From NCBI RefSeq assembly GCF_007954265.1, contig NZ_VOLS01000040.1, positions 1 to 39,650 on the forward strand: 39,650 bases of DNA, given 5' to 3'. The translations under genes and the position numbers were made by a program. The notes below the pieces were generated by a model. That model ran no database searches and had not been told where the DNA came from. It was given only the letters and a program-made list of their open reading frames with translations. The stretch's first letter is position 1. Each line of letters opens with the position of its first letter. Source of the stretch: Colwellia sp. C1TZA3. Its GTDB lineage: Bacteria; Pseudomonadota; Gammaproteobacteria; Enterobacterales; Alteromonadaceae. Below are positions 7,330 through 17,055 of the stretch, piece by piece.

Positions 7330-8619
7330 TTATATCAAATTGGTATTACTTCCATTGGATAAAATATTATTTTGTTCCATATAGCTTTGTTGGTAATTTT
7401 TTAACTGAGCTAGCTTTTGCTGTGCTATTGCAGCTTTAATCTCCAGCCCTTGCAAGCCCTTCTCAACAAAAGGCTTCGCTGTTACTGCACTGAGTATTTT
7501 AAAACCCGTATAGAGAAATTCTTTTTGTCGGTATTGATAAGTTTCAAAACCAAGGCGACCAGTAAAGTCTGCCTGGCAACAGAGGAGAAAGTTGACAAAC
7601 TCTTCTGGTTTGCGCCAAACATCTAACTGATTAAATAAGTTCAAAATAGTGCTAGCGTTTAACTCAAATACTTTATGTGCATGCCGGTGAAACTGACAAA
7701 GCTTTAATGCCAAATTTTTGTGTGCTGTTGGCACTCTTAAGCGCTTACAAAACACCTCTATCAAGTCTGCTCCTGCCTTTGCATAGTCAGGCTGAGTAGA
7801 GCTGTCTTGTTCGGTTAGCGACTGACCTAGGTTATGGCAAATACTGGCAAACCTAACAGTAGTTTTTTTAGACAGTAAAACTGCTTGCTTGAGTATCATC
7901 ATAGGATGTACGCCAGAGCAAATTTCTGGATGCCATTTTTCTGGGTTTGGAATACCCCACAAATTGTGTAATTCAGGCCAAAGCGATTTTAGTGCTTGGC
8001 ATTGATATAACACTTGAAAAAAAACCTCAGGGTGAGCGTTGGCTAAGCTGCGCTCCATTTCTTGCCATACTCGTTCACCAGATAGGCTGGATAATTCACC
8101 ACTTTCACTGAGTTTGGTCATTAAGGTTAATGTTTCTGGTGCTATGGTAAAACCATATTCATGATATCTAGCAGCAAAACGTGCAACGCGTAAAACCCGC
8201 AGAGGGTCTTCAATAAAAGCGGGGGAAACATGGCGTAATACGCGATTAGTTAAGTCTATTTGGCCATTATAGGGATCAACTATTTTACCCTGTTCATCCA
8301 TCGCCATCGCGTTAATGGTGAGATCTCTTCGCAGTAAGTCTTCTTCAAGAGTAACATTAGCCGAGGCATTGCAGTTAAAGCCGGTATAACCTTGGCCGGC
8401 TTTTTTTTCGGTGCGAGCCAAGGCATATTCTTGTCGATTCTGTGGGTGGATAAATACGGGAAAGTCTTTACCTACTTGTAAAAAGCCAAGGCTGAGCATT
8501 TCCTCAACGCTAGAGCCAACAACTACGTAGTCATTATCAACAACAGCGCGTTTAAGGAGAGCATCACGCACGGCGCCCCCGACTAAAAAAGTGTTTAGTT
8601 GCTGTGTTATATTTGCCAT
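7330..8619 (-). CDS. cca: CCA-adding enzyme (tRNA nucleotidyltransferase) with a degenerate HD domain
   Basis: A 429-residue class II CCA-adding enzyme that builds or repairs the 3' CCA of tRNAs. The catalytic head is intact: FLVGGAVRDALL (about 11-22), the metal-binding D28/D30 in DNDYVVVG, EEDLLRRDLTINAMA (about 92-106), and EDPLRVLRVARFAARY (137-152), with template residues in the ERVWQEMER region (182-190). In gammaproteobacterial Cca, the C-terminal HD phosphohydrolase domain carries CHDLGKG and a following HHGHG. Here these read CHNLGQS (261-267) and PDYAKAG (278-284), so both metal-binding motifs are lost. The phosphatase/phosphodiesterase side activities are therefore predicted absent. 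The last codons (SNTNLI, stop) are spelled by ATACCAATTTGATATAA, which resembles the end of the nearby MITE-like repeats. It is divergent from gspAB. Confidence 0.93.
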   Translation of the reverse strand: MANITQQLNTFLVGGAVRDALLKRAVVDNDYVVVGSSVEEMLSLGFLQVGKDFPVFIHPQNRQEYALARTEKKAGQGYTGFNCNASANVTLEEDLLRRDLTINAMAMDEQGKIVDPYNGQIDLTNRVLRHVSPAFIEDPLRVLRVARFAARYHEYGFTIAPETLTLMTKLSESGELSSLSGERVWQEMERSLANAHPEVFFQVLYQCQALKSLWPELHNLWGIPNPEKWHPEICSGVHPMMILKQAVLLSKKTTVRFASICHNLGQSLTEQDSSTQPDYAKAGADLIEVFCKRLRVPTAHKNLALKLCQFHRHAHKVFELNASTILNLFNQLDVWRKPEEFVNFLLCCQADFTGRLGFETYQYRQKEFLYTGFKILSAVTAKPFVEKGLQGLEIKAAIAQQKLAQLKNYQQSYMEQNNILSNGSNTNLI

Positions 8620-8758
8620 TGAGCGCTATAAACCTCTGAAAATAAATAATGTATTAGATAATTATATTGCTTAACTTTAACATAATTGCGACTGACTTTT
8701 GACATATGATTGCGTTCAGGTTAATTTTGCAGGGTTGATTCATCAGTTAAGATTTTCT

Positions 8759-10441
8759 ATGTATACAAGTTATTTTGGTTTAGAAGAAAAGCCATTTTCA
8801 ATTGCACCAAACCCTGATTATTTGTTTATGAGTGATCGTCACCGCGAAGCGCTTAATCACCTAACTTATGGCTTAGGTGATACCGGCGGATTTGTCTTAC
8901 TTACCGGTGAAGTAGGCACGGGGAAAACCACGCTTAGCCGCCACCTAATGGAAAACTTGCCAGAGAATACCCAAGCCGCTTTTATTTTGAATCCAACCTT
9001 ATCTAGTCAAGAGTTGTTAGCGACTCTTTGTGATGAGTTAAAAATTCGTTATCGCAAAACGGGGGCAACCTTAAAAACCCTTACCGATAAAATACAACAA
9101 AAGTTACTCAAAAATCATAGTGATGACACTAATACCTTGTTGATTATTGATGAAGCACAACATTTGCAACCTGAAGTGTTAGAGCAGCTAAGACTCTTAA
9201 CTAACTTAGAAACTAACACCAAAAAACTTTTACAAGTAATTTTGATTGGTCAGCCTGAATTACAGCAGTTATTGCAGCGTCGAGATTTACGGCAATTAGC
9301 GCAAAGAATAACCGCGCGCTATCATTTATTACCGCTGAATAAGCAAGAAGTTGAGCAATACCTTAAACATCGTTTGTCAGTGGCAAAATGTTTTCGTAAT
9401 ATTTTTGATAAAAGTGCGGTTAACGCCATTCATAAAACCTGTAAAGGTATCCCGCGCTTAATGAACTTGTTAGCCGAACGATCTTTGATAAACGCTTATA
9501 ACAGTAACAATGCGGTGGTTAACCGTAAAATTGTATTGCAAGCGGCTTATGATGCCTTAGGTGATGAATTTCAAGTAAAGCCTTGGTGGCAAAATACCTG
9601 GGCAAAAGTTGGTGCCCTAGTAACGACATTAAGCTTAGTTTTAGCGGTAGGTGTCTGGTGGGGAACTTATCAGGCTTACAATATTGGCGCTGATGCTAAG
9701 GTAAGTCGTGTGGCTATAAATCAGGTAGATACTATTGCTGAGCAAGAACAGCTAGCTGTTCAGGAAGAAACGGCTGTAGTTGCTGAAAAATCAGTTCAAG
9801 CAGGTAGCGATACCAGTAATGATACTAGCAGCGGTACTAATCTGCCGATATCAGCTGTTGATAAAACGATTCAAGCTAAGGTAATTGAGGCTAACGTTGA
9901 AAATGACCTTATGGCAACACCGCTTGTTAAAGTGGCTAAAAACAGCACTGTGATAACGGATGATAAAGACGAGGCTAAAAATCAAGATATAGCGAGTGAA
10001 AGCAGGTTAGCTGACTCAAAAATTATCGCGCCTACCACTGCTGAAAGGTCAGAGCCGAAGCCTAAAAATGTGACGGGTGAAAATTTTGTAGTTAAAGCAG
10101 AGGCAGGGGTGTCTGATGCTTTGTTGGCAAGCTTTCAATCGGCTATTGAACAAACTAAGCAAAGTGAAAATGCTAGAGAAAATGTAGCAACAGATACTAG
10201 TGAGCTTCTACCGCTGACGCAAATGCCAACTTGGGTGCAAGATGGAGTGCCATCGTTAGCGTTTGAAATGCATCTTTATGCCAGTGATGGCAAAGGTTGG
10301 ATAAGGGTGAATGGCCGTGATCGTTATGAAGGCGACTATATTAGCCGTGAATTACTGCTCAATGAAATACTGCCACAACAGGTCATACTGAGTTTTCGAG
10401 GTGAAAAATTTACTATGTCTGCGCTATCTTCTTGGAATTAA
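8759..10441 (+). CDS. GspA-GspB fusion: AAA ATPase with a periplasmic type II secretion B domain
   Basis: A 560-residue inner-membrane protein. The ATG at 8759 is chosen because MYTSYFGLEEKPFSIAPNP is the conserved start of the ExeA/GspA family; an earlier ATG adds 20 unrelated residues. The cytoplasmic ATPase (about 1-275) has Walker A GEVGTGKTT (50-58) and Walker B LLIIDEAQ (127-134), with the family's GQPEL and KGIPRLMN motifs. One membrane helix lies at about 284-303 (VGALVTTLSLVLAVGVWW). An A/E/T/S-rich linker of about 185 residues follows. The last 70 residues (MHLYASDGKGWIRVNGRDRYEGDY...FRGEKF) match the GspB C-terminal domain. In Aeromonas, ExeA and ExeB are separate proteins that together help the secretin pass the peptidoglycan. 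No peptidoglycan-binding domain is seen here. No other gsp genes are nearby. Confidence 0.85.
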   Translation: MYTSYFGLEEKPFSIAPNPDYLFMSDRHREALNHLTYGLGDTGGFVLLTGEVGTGKTTLSRHLMENLPENTQAAFILNPTLSSQELLATLCDELKIRYRKTGATLKTLTDKIQQKLLKNHSDDTNTLLIIDEAQHLQPEVLEQLRLLTNLETNTKKLLQVILIGQPELQQLLQRRDLRQLAQRITARYHLLPLNKQEVEQYLKHRLSVAKCFRNIFDKSAVNAIHKTCKGIPRLMNLLAERSLINAYNSNNAVVNRKIVLQAAYDALGDEFQVKPWWQNTWAKVGALVTTLSLVLAVGVWWGTYQAYNIGADAKVSRVAINQVDTIAEQEQLAVQEETAVVAEKSVQAGSDTSNDTSSGTNLPISAVDKTIQAKVIEANVENDLMATPLVKVAKNSTVITDDKDEAKNQDIASESRLADSKIIAPTTAERSEPKPKNVTGENFVVKAEAGVSDALLASFQSAIEQTKQSENARENVATDTSELLPLTQMPTWVQDGVPSLAFEMHLYASDGKGWIRVNGRDRYEGDYISRELLLNEILPQQVILSFRGEKFTMSALSSWN

Positions 10442-10480
10442 AGTAAAATCAACCACAGTTTTTTCAATTTTTACTATGTT

Positions 10481-10516
10481 TTAACCATCAGCTTTTCAGC
10501 TGATGGTTAAATTTTT
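10481..10516. terminator. Bidirectional terminator between gspAB and leuD
   Basis: TTAACCATCAGCT and AGCTGATGGTTAA pair around a TTTC loop, followed by ATTTTTA on the plus strand and preceded by A-rich DNA read from the minus strand. It lies between two converging genes and can serve both. Confidence 0.8.
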
Positions 10517-10532
10517 ACTTTTTACTTTTTAC

Positions 10533-11129
10533 CTATTGCCAAGCTGGCATTTGGGCTTCGTAACTTTCTATTTTAGCAATTTTATTTAGCGTCCAACCGA
10601 CACTGTCAACACCGTTTTCTAAGCAGTATTTATGAAAAGGCGCAATCGTAAAATCATATTGTGCACTGGCTGTTTTAACCGTACTCGCTACTAAATCAAC
10701 GGTTATGTGTTGTAAATTATCTTTTGACTGCTGAAACAATGTTGCTATGGTGTCTTCCGGTAATATCACGGGTAAAACGCCAATGTTGATACAGTTAGCG
10801 TAGAAAATATCAGCAAAACTAGATGCGATAATAACTTGAAAACCATACTCTTGTAGCGCCCAAGGTGCATGCTCGCGACTTGAGCCACAACCAAAGTTTT
10901 CACCAGCGAGTAAAATACTTGCCCCTTGATACTCTGGCTTGTTAAGTACAAATTCAGGATTGTTTTTGTGACCGTCGTTATCTAGGTAGCGACGGTCATG
11001 AAACAGATGTTGACCAAAACCTGTGCGGGTAGTTTTTTGTAAAAACTGTTTGGGTATGATTTGGTCAGTATCAACATTCGCTGTATCCAGTGGCACAACT
11101 AAGCCATGATGCTGGTTAAATTTTTCCAT
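10533..11129 (-). CDS. leuD: 3-isopropylmalate dehydratase, small subunit
   Basis: A 198-residue small subunit of isopropylmalate isomerase, which with LeuC converts 2-isopropylmalate to 3-isopropylmalate in leucine synthesis. The swivelling aconitase-like domain shows [30 protein letters not shown] and [19 protein letters not shown]. The length is typical. It starts one base after the leuC stop, with AAGGAGCATAAC as ribosome site, so it is the last gene of leuABCD. Confidence 0.97.
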   Translation of the reverse strand: MEKFNQHHGLVVPLDTANVDTDQIIPKQFLQKTTRTGFGQHLFHDRRYLDNDGHKNNPEFVLNKPEYQGASILLAGENFGCGSSREHAPWALQEYGFQVIIASSFADIFYANCINIGVLPVILPEDTIATLFQQSKDNLQHITVDLVASTVKTASAQYDFTIAPFHKYCLENGVDSVGWTLNKIAKIESYEAQMPAWQ

Positions 11130-11130
11130 G

Positions 11131-12549
11131 TTATGCTCCTTGAACTTGTGAGTTAATCGAGGTTAGGTCGACAAAGTGCCCTGCAATGGCAGACGCAGCC
11201 GCTAATTCAGGGCTAACTAAGTGCGTACGACTGCCGCGGCCTTGTCGGCCTTCAAAATTTCGGTTACTGGTAGAAGCGCAGCGGTCACCATGCGTTAACA
11301 CATCATCATTCATGCCTAAACACATTGAGCAACCCGGTAAGCGCCACTCAAAGCCTGCATCAATAAAGGTTTGAGCTAAGCCTTCTGCTTCTGCTTGTTC
11401 TTTAACACGATAAGAGCCTGGTACAACGATGGCTGCAACCGTGGCTGACACTTTTTTGCCTTTGGCAACAGCAGCAGCAGCGCGTAAATCTTCAATTCTA
11501 GAGTTCGTACATGAGCCAATAAACACTTTATTAATCGCAATGTCGGTAATTTTAGTACCGGCAGTTAACCCCATATATTTTAATGCCGCAATACATGACT
11601 CACGTTCCACAGGGTCAGTGAAGTCTTCAGGTGAAGGCACAACACTATCAACTTGTGTTACTTGCCCTGGTGTTGTTCCCCAAGTCACTTGGGTTTTAAT
11701 CTCTTTTGCTTCTAGTGTTAAGTAACTATCGAAGGTTGCTTCGCTGTCTGATTTTAGTTGCTGCCAATCTTCAACTGCTTGCTGCCATACTTCGCCTTTT
11801 GGCGCGTAATCTTTACCTTTTAAGTAGTTAAATGTTGTCGCATCGGGGGCTATCAGCCCGGCTTTGGCACCAAACTCGACGCTCATATTACACACCGTCA
11901 TACGCTCTTCCATGGTTAAGCGCTCAATGGCTTCACCACAATATTCAACCACATAACCGGTTGCACCAGCACTACCTGTTTGACCAATAATGGCTAAAAT
12001 AATGTCTTTAGCACTTATGCCTGGGGCAACTTGGCCTTTAACTTCAATTCTCATGGTTTTAGCTTTGGTCTGGCGTAAGGTTTGGGTGGCAAATACGTGC
12101 TCAACCTCAGAGGTACCAATGCCAAATGCTAAGGCGCCAAAAGCGCCATGTGTTGAGGTATGCGAATCGCCACAAACAATAACAGTGCCGGGTAAGGTTA
12201 AGCCTAATTCTGGCCCAATAACATGCACAACACCTTGGTTTTTATGGCCCATGCCAAACAATTCAATACCAAACTCTTTACAATTTTTTTCTAGCGTTCT
12301 CAATTGATTTGCAGCGCCTTCACCGGCGGCGTCAATTTTAATCGAGCGTGTTGAAATATTATGATCCATGGTGGCAATGGTGCGTTCTGGATGACGCAGT
12401 ACACGATTATGAAATTTTAAATTAGCAAAAGCTTGTGGTGACGTAACCTCGTGGATCAAATGGCGATCAACAAAGATCAATGGCGTTTCGTCAGCCTTTT
12501 CTTCAATGATATGACTTTGCCATAATTTTTCGTATAAAGTGGTGGCCAT
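11131..12549 (-). CDS. leuC: 3-isopropylmalate dehydratase, large subunit
   Basis: A 472-residue 4Fe-4S aconitase-family subunit. The ATG at 12549 ([14 protein letters not shown]) is preferred: CAGGAGCACACTAGC gives it a strong ribosome site, the protein then has the usual length, and longer starts would run into leuB. Visible motifs are [58 protein letters not shown] and [12 protein letters not shown], which supply the three cluster Cys residues. It begins one base after the leuB stop. Confidence 0.97.
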   Translation of the reverse strand: MATTLYEKLWQSHIIEEKADETPLIFVDRHLIHEVTSPQAFANLKFHNRVLRHPERTIATMDHNISTRSIKIDAAGEGAANQLRTLEKNCKEFGIELFGMGHKNQGVVHVIGPELGLTLPGTVIVCGDSHTSTHGAFGALAFGIGTSEVEHVFATQTLRQTKAKTMRIEVKGQVAPGISAKDIILAIIGQTGSAGATGYVVEYCGEAIERLTMEERMTVCNMSVEFGAKAGLIAPDATTFNYLKGKDYAPKGEVWQQAVEDWQQLKSDSEATFDSYLTLEAKEIKTQVTWGTTPGQVTQVDSVVPSPEDFTDPVERESCIAALKYMGLTAGTKITDIAINKVFIGSCTNSRIEDLRAAAAVAKGKKVSATVAAIVVPGSYRVKEQAEAEGLAQTFIDAGFEWRLPGCSMCLGMNDDVLTHGDRCASTSNRNFEGRQGRGSRTHLVSPELAAASAIAGHFVDLTSINSQVQGA

Positions 12550-12550
12550 G

Positions 12551-13708
<1,158 letters not shown>

Positions 13709-13712
13709 TTAA

Positions 13713-15308
13713 CTAAACTTGGCGTTGGCCATCAATAGCAGCCTCTTTTTTGAACTCAGATTTTAGTCCAGTTTTTAGCTCGGCTATGGTGATTGCACGG
13801 TGAATGCCATTAAGTGCATTCACTAAGGCATTACCTGACGCTTTAATTACATCGGTATCTAAGCCGTAGCCATGAAAGTTTCTACCTTGCCATGACACCA
13901 CAATGTCAGCCTTACCTAAACCGTCTTCACCTTCACCTTTATTTGAAATTTTGTAGTCGCTAACTTCAAAGTCAATATCTATAGCTTTTTTAATGGCTCG
14001 ATACAGTGCATCAACAGGGCCATTACCGGTTGCTGAAATAATTTTATTTTCGTCACCTATGGCAAGTTTAATGCTTGAGGTAGAAAAATCACTACCACCA
14101 CTTTGTACATTTAAGGTTTGTAAACGATAAAAGTCTTGCTGGTCTTGCTGCTGAATATTAAAAAGTAACGCTTCTAAGTCATCATCGAATACTTGGCCTT
14201 TTTTATCCGCTAAGGCTAAAAAGTCAGCATAAAGTGTCTCTATTTCATAATCAGATTCTTGATAACCTAAGCTTTCCATGCGATGTTTAATCACATGTCG
14301 GCCGCTGCGCGAGGTTAAGTTCAACTTGGTTTTGCTGATGCCGACACTTTCTGGTGTCATAATCTCATAGGTGTTACTGGCTTTTAGCATGCCGTCTTGG
14401 TGGATACCCGATGAATGGCTAAAAGCATTACCACCAACAATGGCTTTATTTAGTTGTACCGGCATATTACAAAGCTGGCTAACTAACTTAGACGTGCGGG
14501 CAATTTCTTGATGATTGATGCGCGTATGTACCCCTAATAATTCTTGGCGGGTTTTCATGATCATAGCGACTTCTTCAAGTGAGCAATTACCGGCACGCTC
14601 ACCGATGCCATTAATGGTACATTCAATTTGTCGAGCACCTGCTTGCACAGCTGACATCGAGTTAGCTACGGCTAAGCCTAAATCATTATGACAATGCACA
14701 GAGATAACCGCTTGATCAATATTAGGCACACGATTAAACAATGTTTCTATGATACCGCCAAATTCATTAGGTAAAGTATAACCTACGGTATCAGGAATAT
14801 TGACGGTGGTGGCGCCGGCTATAATGGCTTGTTCAACCATACGGCACAAATTGTCGATAGGGGTTCTGCCGGCATCTTCACAAGAGAACTCGACATCATC
14901 GGTAAATTGACGTGCATATTTAATCGCATGTATCGCCATCGCTTGAACATCAGCAAAGCTTTTTTTCAACTTCTGTTGCACATGTACATCAGAAGTAGAA
15001 ATAAAGGTATGAATACGAAATTGATCAGCTGGTTTTAAGGCCTCAGCACAAGCTTTAATATCGGCTTCTACCGCGCGGGCTAGCGCACAAACTCGAGAGT
15101 TTTTTACGCTGCGCGCTATCGCTTGCACTGACTGAAAATCACCCGGTGACGAGACTGGAAAACCTACTTCCATAATATCAACGCCTAAGCGTTCAATCGC
15201 ATGTGCTATTTGTAATTTTTCATGTACTGATAAGCTGGCGTTTAAAGCTTGTTCACCATCACGTAATGTAGTGTCAAAAATAATAACGTTATCGTTAGAA
15301 ATGCCCAT
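13713..15308 (-). CDS. leuA: 2-isopropylmalate synthase
   Basis: A 531-residue first committed enzyme of leucine synthesis: 2-oxoisovalerate plus acetyl-CoA to 2-isopropylmalate. The TIM barrel (about 1-280) shows [27 protein letters not shown], the metal motif [15 protein letters not shown], and [15 protein letters not shown]. The linker has [18 protein letters not shown]. The C-terminal LeuA regulatory domain (about 395-515) binds leucine for feedback inhibition and contains [16 protein letters not shown]. It is the first structural gene after the leader and attenuator, so it is predicted to be controlled by leucyl-tRNA charging as well as by feedback. Confidence 0.97.
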   Translation of the reverse strand: MGISNDNVIIFDTTLRDGEQALNASLSVHEKLQIAHAIERLGVDIMEVGFPVSSPGDFQSVQAIARSVKNSRVCALARAVEADIKACAEALKPADQFRIHTFISTSDVHVQQKLKKSFADVQAMAIHAIKYARQFTDDVEFSCEDAGRTPIDNLCRMVEQAIIAGATTVNIPDTVGYTLPNEFGGIIETLFNRVPNIDQAVISVHCHNDLGLAVANSMSAVQAGARQIECTINGIGERAGNCSLEEVAMIMKTRQELLGVHTRINHQEIARTSKLVSQLCNMPVQLNKAIVGGNAFSHSSGIHQDGMLKASNTYEIMTPESVGISKTKLNLTSRSGRHVIKHRMESLGYQESDYEIETLYADFLALADKKGQVFDDDLEALLFNIQQQDQQDFYRLQTLNVQSGGSDFSTSSIKLAIGDENKIISATGNGPVDALYRAIKKAIDIDFEVSDYKISNKGEGEDGLGKADIVVSWQGRNFHGYGLDTDVIKASGNALVNALNGIHRAITIAELKTGLKSEFKKEAAIDGQRQV

Positions 15309-15352
15309 GTGTTTTCCTGATTTTTTGTGAAGATTTACGCTAAATAACGAGC

Positions 15353-15383
15353 ATAAAAAAACCCGCGTTTGTTAGCGCGGGTC
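15353..15383 (-). terminator. leu operon attenuator terminator
   Basis: On the minus strand, ACCCGCG and CGCGGGT form a GC-rich 7 bp stem (15382 down to 15361) with loop CTAACAAA, followed by seven T. It lies between the leader peptide and leuA, about 46 bases after the leader stop. Together with the leucine-rich leader this is the classic attenuation layout. Confidence 0.9.
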
Positions 15384-15428
15384 TAGTGTTTTATTATATT
15401 ATCTACTTATTTTTTAAAGCAATAAAAC

Positions 15429-15491
15429 CTAGCCGCGCATCGATAATGCGAGGAGGAGGTTAATCAGAATGATGTTAGTAAAATGTTTCAT
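15429..15491 (-). CDS. leuL: leu operon leader peptide
   Basis: A 20-residue peptide beginning MKHFTNIILI and ending NLLLALSMRG, then TAG. Five of the 20 codons are Leu, including CTC-CTC-CTC in a row, and four are Ile. It lies directly upstream of the attenuator stem-loop and of leuA. The ending SMRG recalls the MRG/SLRG endings of enterobacterial leu and ilv leaders. No clear ribosome site is seen. When Leu-tRNA is scarce, a ribosome stalled on the Leu run would favour an antiterminator. A small CGCAT/ATGCG hairpin (15436-15450) overlaps the end of the frame and is a candidate pause or protector stem. The mechanism is inferred from the layout; the coding and hairpins are directly visible. 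Confidence 0.88.
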   Translation of the reverse strand: MKHFTNIILINLLLALSMRG

Positions 15492-15538
15492 CAATGTTTT
15501 TGCTTAGTTATGTTGATTTAATAAATAGTTATATCTTA

Positions 15539-15568
15539 TTAATAGCGCATTTCTTTGGCTATTGTCAA
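15539..15568 (-). promoter_or_regulatory. Probable promoter of the leu operon
   Basis: Read on the minus strand, TTGACA (15568-15563) and TATTAA (15544-15539) are 18 bases apart. Transcription would begin near 15532, about 40 bases before the leader start codon. Confidence 0.65.
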
Positions 15569-15626
15569 TAAAAATATTAATATCGATCTTTAATTGACTG
15601 GCACTGAAGTTAATTCAAACGTTATA

Positions 15627-16652
15627 TTATATGTGCCAATAATTTAGTTTATTTCTAAGCTTCAAGCCTCTAAATAGATTCAGGGGCTTACGCTTTTTCG
15701 CTTGTTTGCCATTTTTTAGGATACTTTCGACTGCGTCCATTATTCGGCAAGAGGATTTTCCATCGCTATAGGGATGAAGCTCATGGCAGTATTCTTTTAT
15801 CGCCTGCTTCAATAACTTTGATGGCGATAATGCTTCCGCGATTGCTGAAGATAATGCTAGCGGATTTTCTATGTCGATCAAATAAGCACCGGGTTGTGCG
15901 TTTTTGTAAGTTATTATTGGCTTGCCCAATAAGGCAAATTCACCTATTACTGAGGATGTATCCGATATTAAAATATCAGCACTTTGAAACAGCTCATTAA
16001 CATTAGAAGAGTTAACTACTTTAAAGCTATCATTATTAAGGGCTTGATATTGTTTTAACCAGACTTTATCCATCTTAGGATGAAACTTCACTAACCAATT
16101 ATATTTATTTGATTGAGACAAGACTTTAATTTCATAAAATAAATCAGCTGCAGATGTTAATTTTGGTGAGAATGTTGGTGCGTATAAAATAATAGCTTTA
16201 TCAGATGCAAAATACTGCGTTGGGGCAATACTAAATAAGGGGTCAACTTTTGGCCAACCTGTTTCTATAACATCAAAATAACCATACTTTTCAGCCAGTG
16301 ATTTAAAGCGTAAAGTGGTTGATTTACCGTGTGTGCAATATAAGTCAAAAAAACCACGGATTTGAAAGTGTCCTTTTTTCTTCCACTCAAGCCCATGAAA
16401 AACCTGTACTTTTAAACCTGGAATAAAGTTTGGAATAAGATTTCCGGGTATAAAGCAGGCTGCAGGATTATAATCTACAGCCTCTTTTACTGAGCTTAAA
16501 AGAATTTCATCTCTAGAAAAGTTTTGCAGATTGACTTTTTTTCCTGAAAAAAACCACTTAATTTCATCACCTCTTTTTTGTATTTCTTGTTGTAATGGGC
16601 GTAAAATTTCAAATGAATAGTTTTCAGTAATATAGAATAAATAGCGTGTCAT
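15627..16652 (-). CDS. CDP-glycerol glycerophosphotransferase-like protein (downstream copy)
   Basis: A 341-residue GT-B type transferase of the TagB/TagF family, which moves glycerol phosphate from CDP-glycerol to a growing chain on the inner face of the membrane. Supporting motifs are QVFHGLEWKKKG (the family's His-Gly acceptor loop), TGWPKVDPLF, ILYAPTFSP, VKFHPKMDK and SDTSSVIGEFALLGKPII, which is the CDP-glycerol site near residues 230-247. The C-terminus is Lys/Arg-rich (KQAKKRKPLNLFRGLKLR), which would suit membrane association. It starts 10 bases after the tagD-like gene and is the last of three cotranscribed genes. It is shorter than TagF, close to single-domain TagB. The acceptor is unknown. 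Confidence 0.8.
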   Translation of the reverse strand: MTRYLFYITENYSFEILRPLQQEIQKRGDEIKWFFSGKKVNLQNFSRDEILLSSVKEAVDYNPAACFIPGNLIPNFIPGLKVQVFHGLEWKKKGHFQIRGFFDLYCTHGKSTTLRFKSLAEKYGYFDVIETGWPKVDPLFSIAPTQYFASDKAIILYAPTFSPKLTSAADLFYEIKVLSQSNKYNWLVKFHPKMDKVWLKQYQALNNDSFKVVNSSNVNELFQSADILISDTSSVIGEFALLGKPIITYKNAQPGAYLIDIENPLALSSAIAEALSPSKLLKQAIKEYCHELHPYSDGKSSCRIMDAVESILKNGKQAKKRKPLNLFRGLKLRNKLNYWHI

Positions 16653-16662
16653 AAGCTTTACT

Positions 16663-17055
16663 TTATCTTTTTGTTTTAACTACTTCGATAATTTCAGTGG
16701 TAGAAATAGACGGTGTTCGAGGCAAATAAATAACCTGACAAATATCTTTCAAGTGATCAAATTTACCTTGCCAATCATCACCCATCACAAGAATGTCGGC
16801 ATTGTAATATTTAATATACTCAGCTTTTAATTCCAGAGATTGCTCAAGAAACACTTCATCCACGCAACGTAATGAACGAATGATATGCTGCCTATCATCT
16901 TCTGAATATATTGGATATCTTGATTTTTTTGCCATATTTAACGCATCAGAAGATACGCCTGCAATGAGATGAGAGCCATGCAGTTTAGCACGCTCTAAAA
17001 TATTGACATGACCAACATGAAAGACATCAAAAGTACCAAAAGTTATCACTCTCAT
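16663..17055 (-). CDS. tagD: Glycerol-3-phosphate cytidylyltransferase-like protein
   Basis: A 130-residue nucleotidyltransferase of the TagD family, which makes CDP-glycerol from CTP and sn-glycerol 3-phosphate. The motifs are TFGTFDVFHVGHVNIL (HxGH with H13 and H16, CTP binding), RYPIYSEDDRQ, VMGDDWQGKFD and RTPSISTTEI near the end (the RTxGISTT-type signature). The length equals that of TagD (about 130). It overlaps the upstream transferase by four bases (ATGA), so translation is coupled. Its position between two glycerophosphotransferase-like genes supports the glycerol substrate over ethanolamine or other alcohols. Confidence 0.88.
   Translation of the reverse strand: MRVITFGTFDVFHVGHVNILERAKLHGSHLIAGVSSDALNMAKKSRYPIYSEDDRQHIIRSLRCVDEVFLEQSLELKAEYIKYYNADILVMGDDWQGKFDHLKDICQVIYLPRTPSISTTEIIEVVKTKR

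Noticed and set aside
15595-15640. Terminator between the glycerophosphotransferase gene and the leu promoter
   Set aside because: TGGCAC and GTGCCA can pair, but the loop is about 28 bases, one arm lies inside the coding end, and no T run follows.
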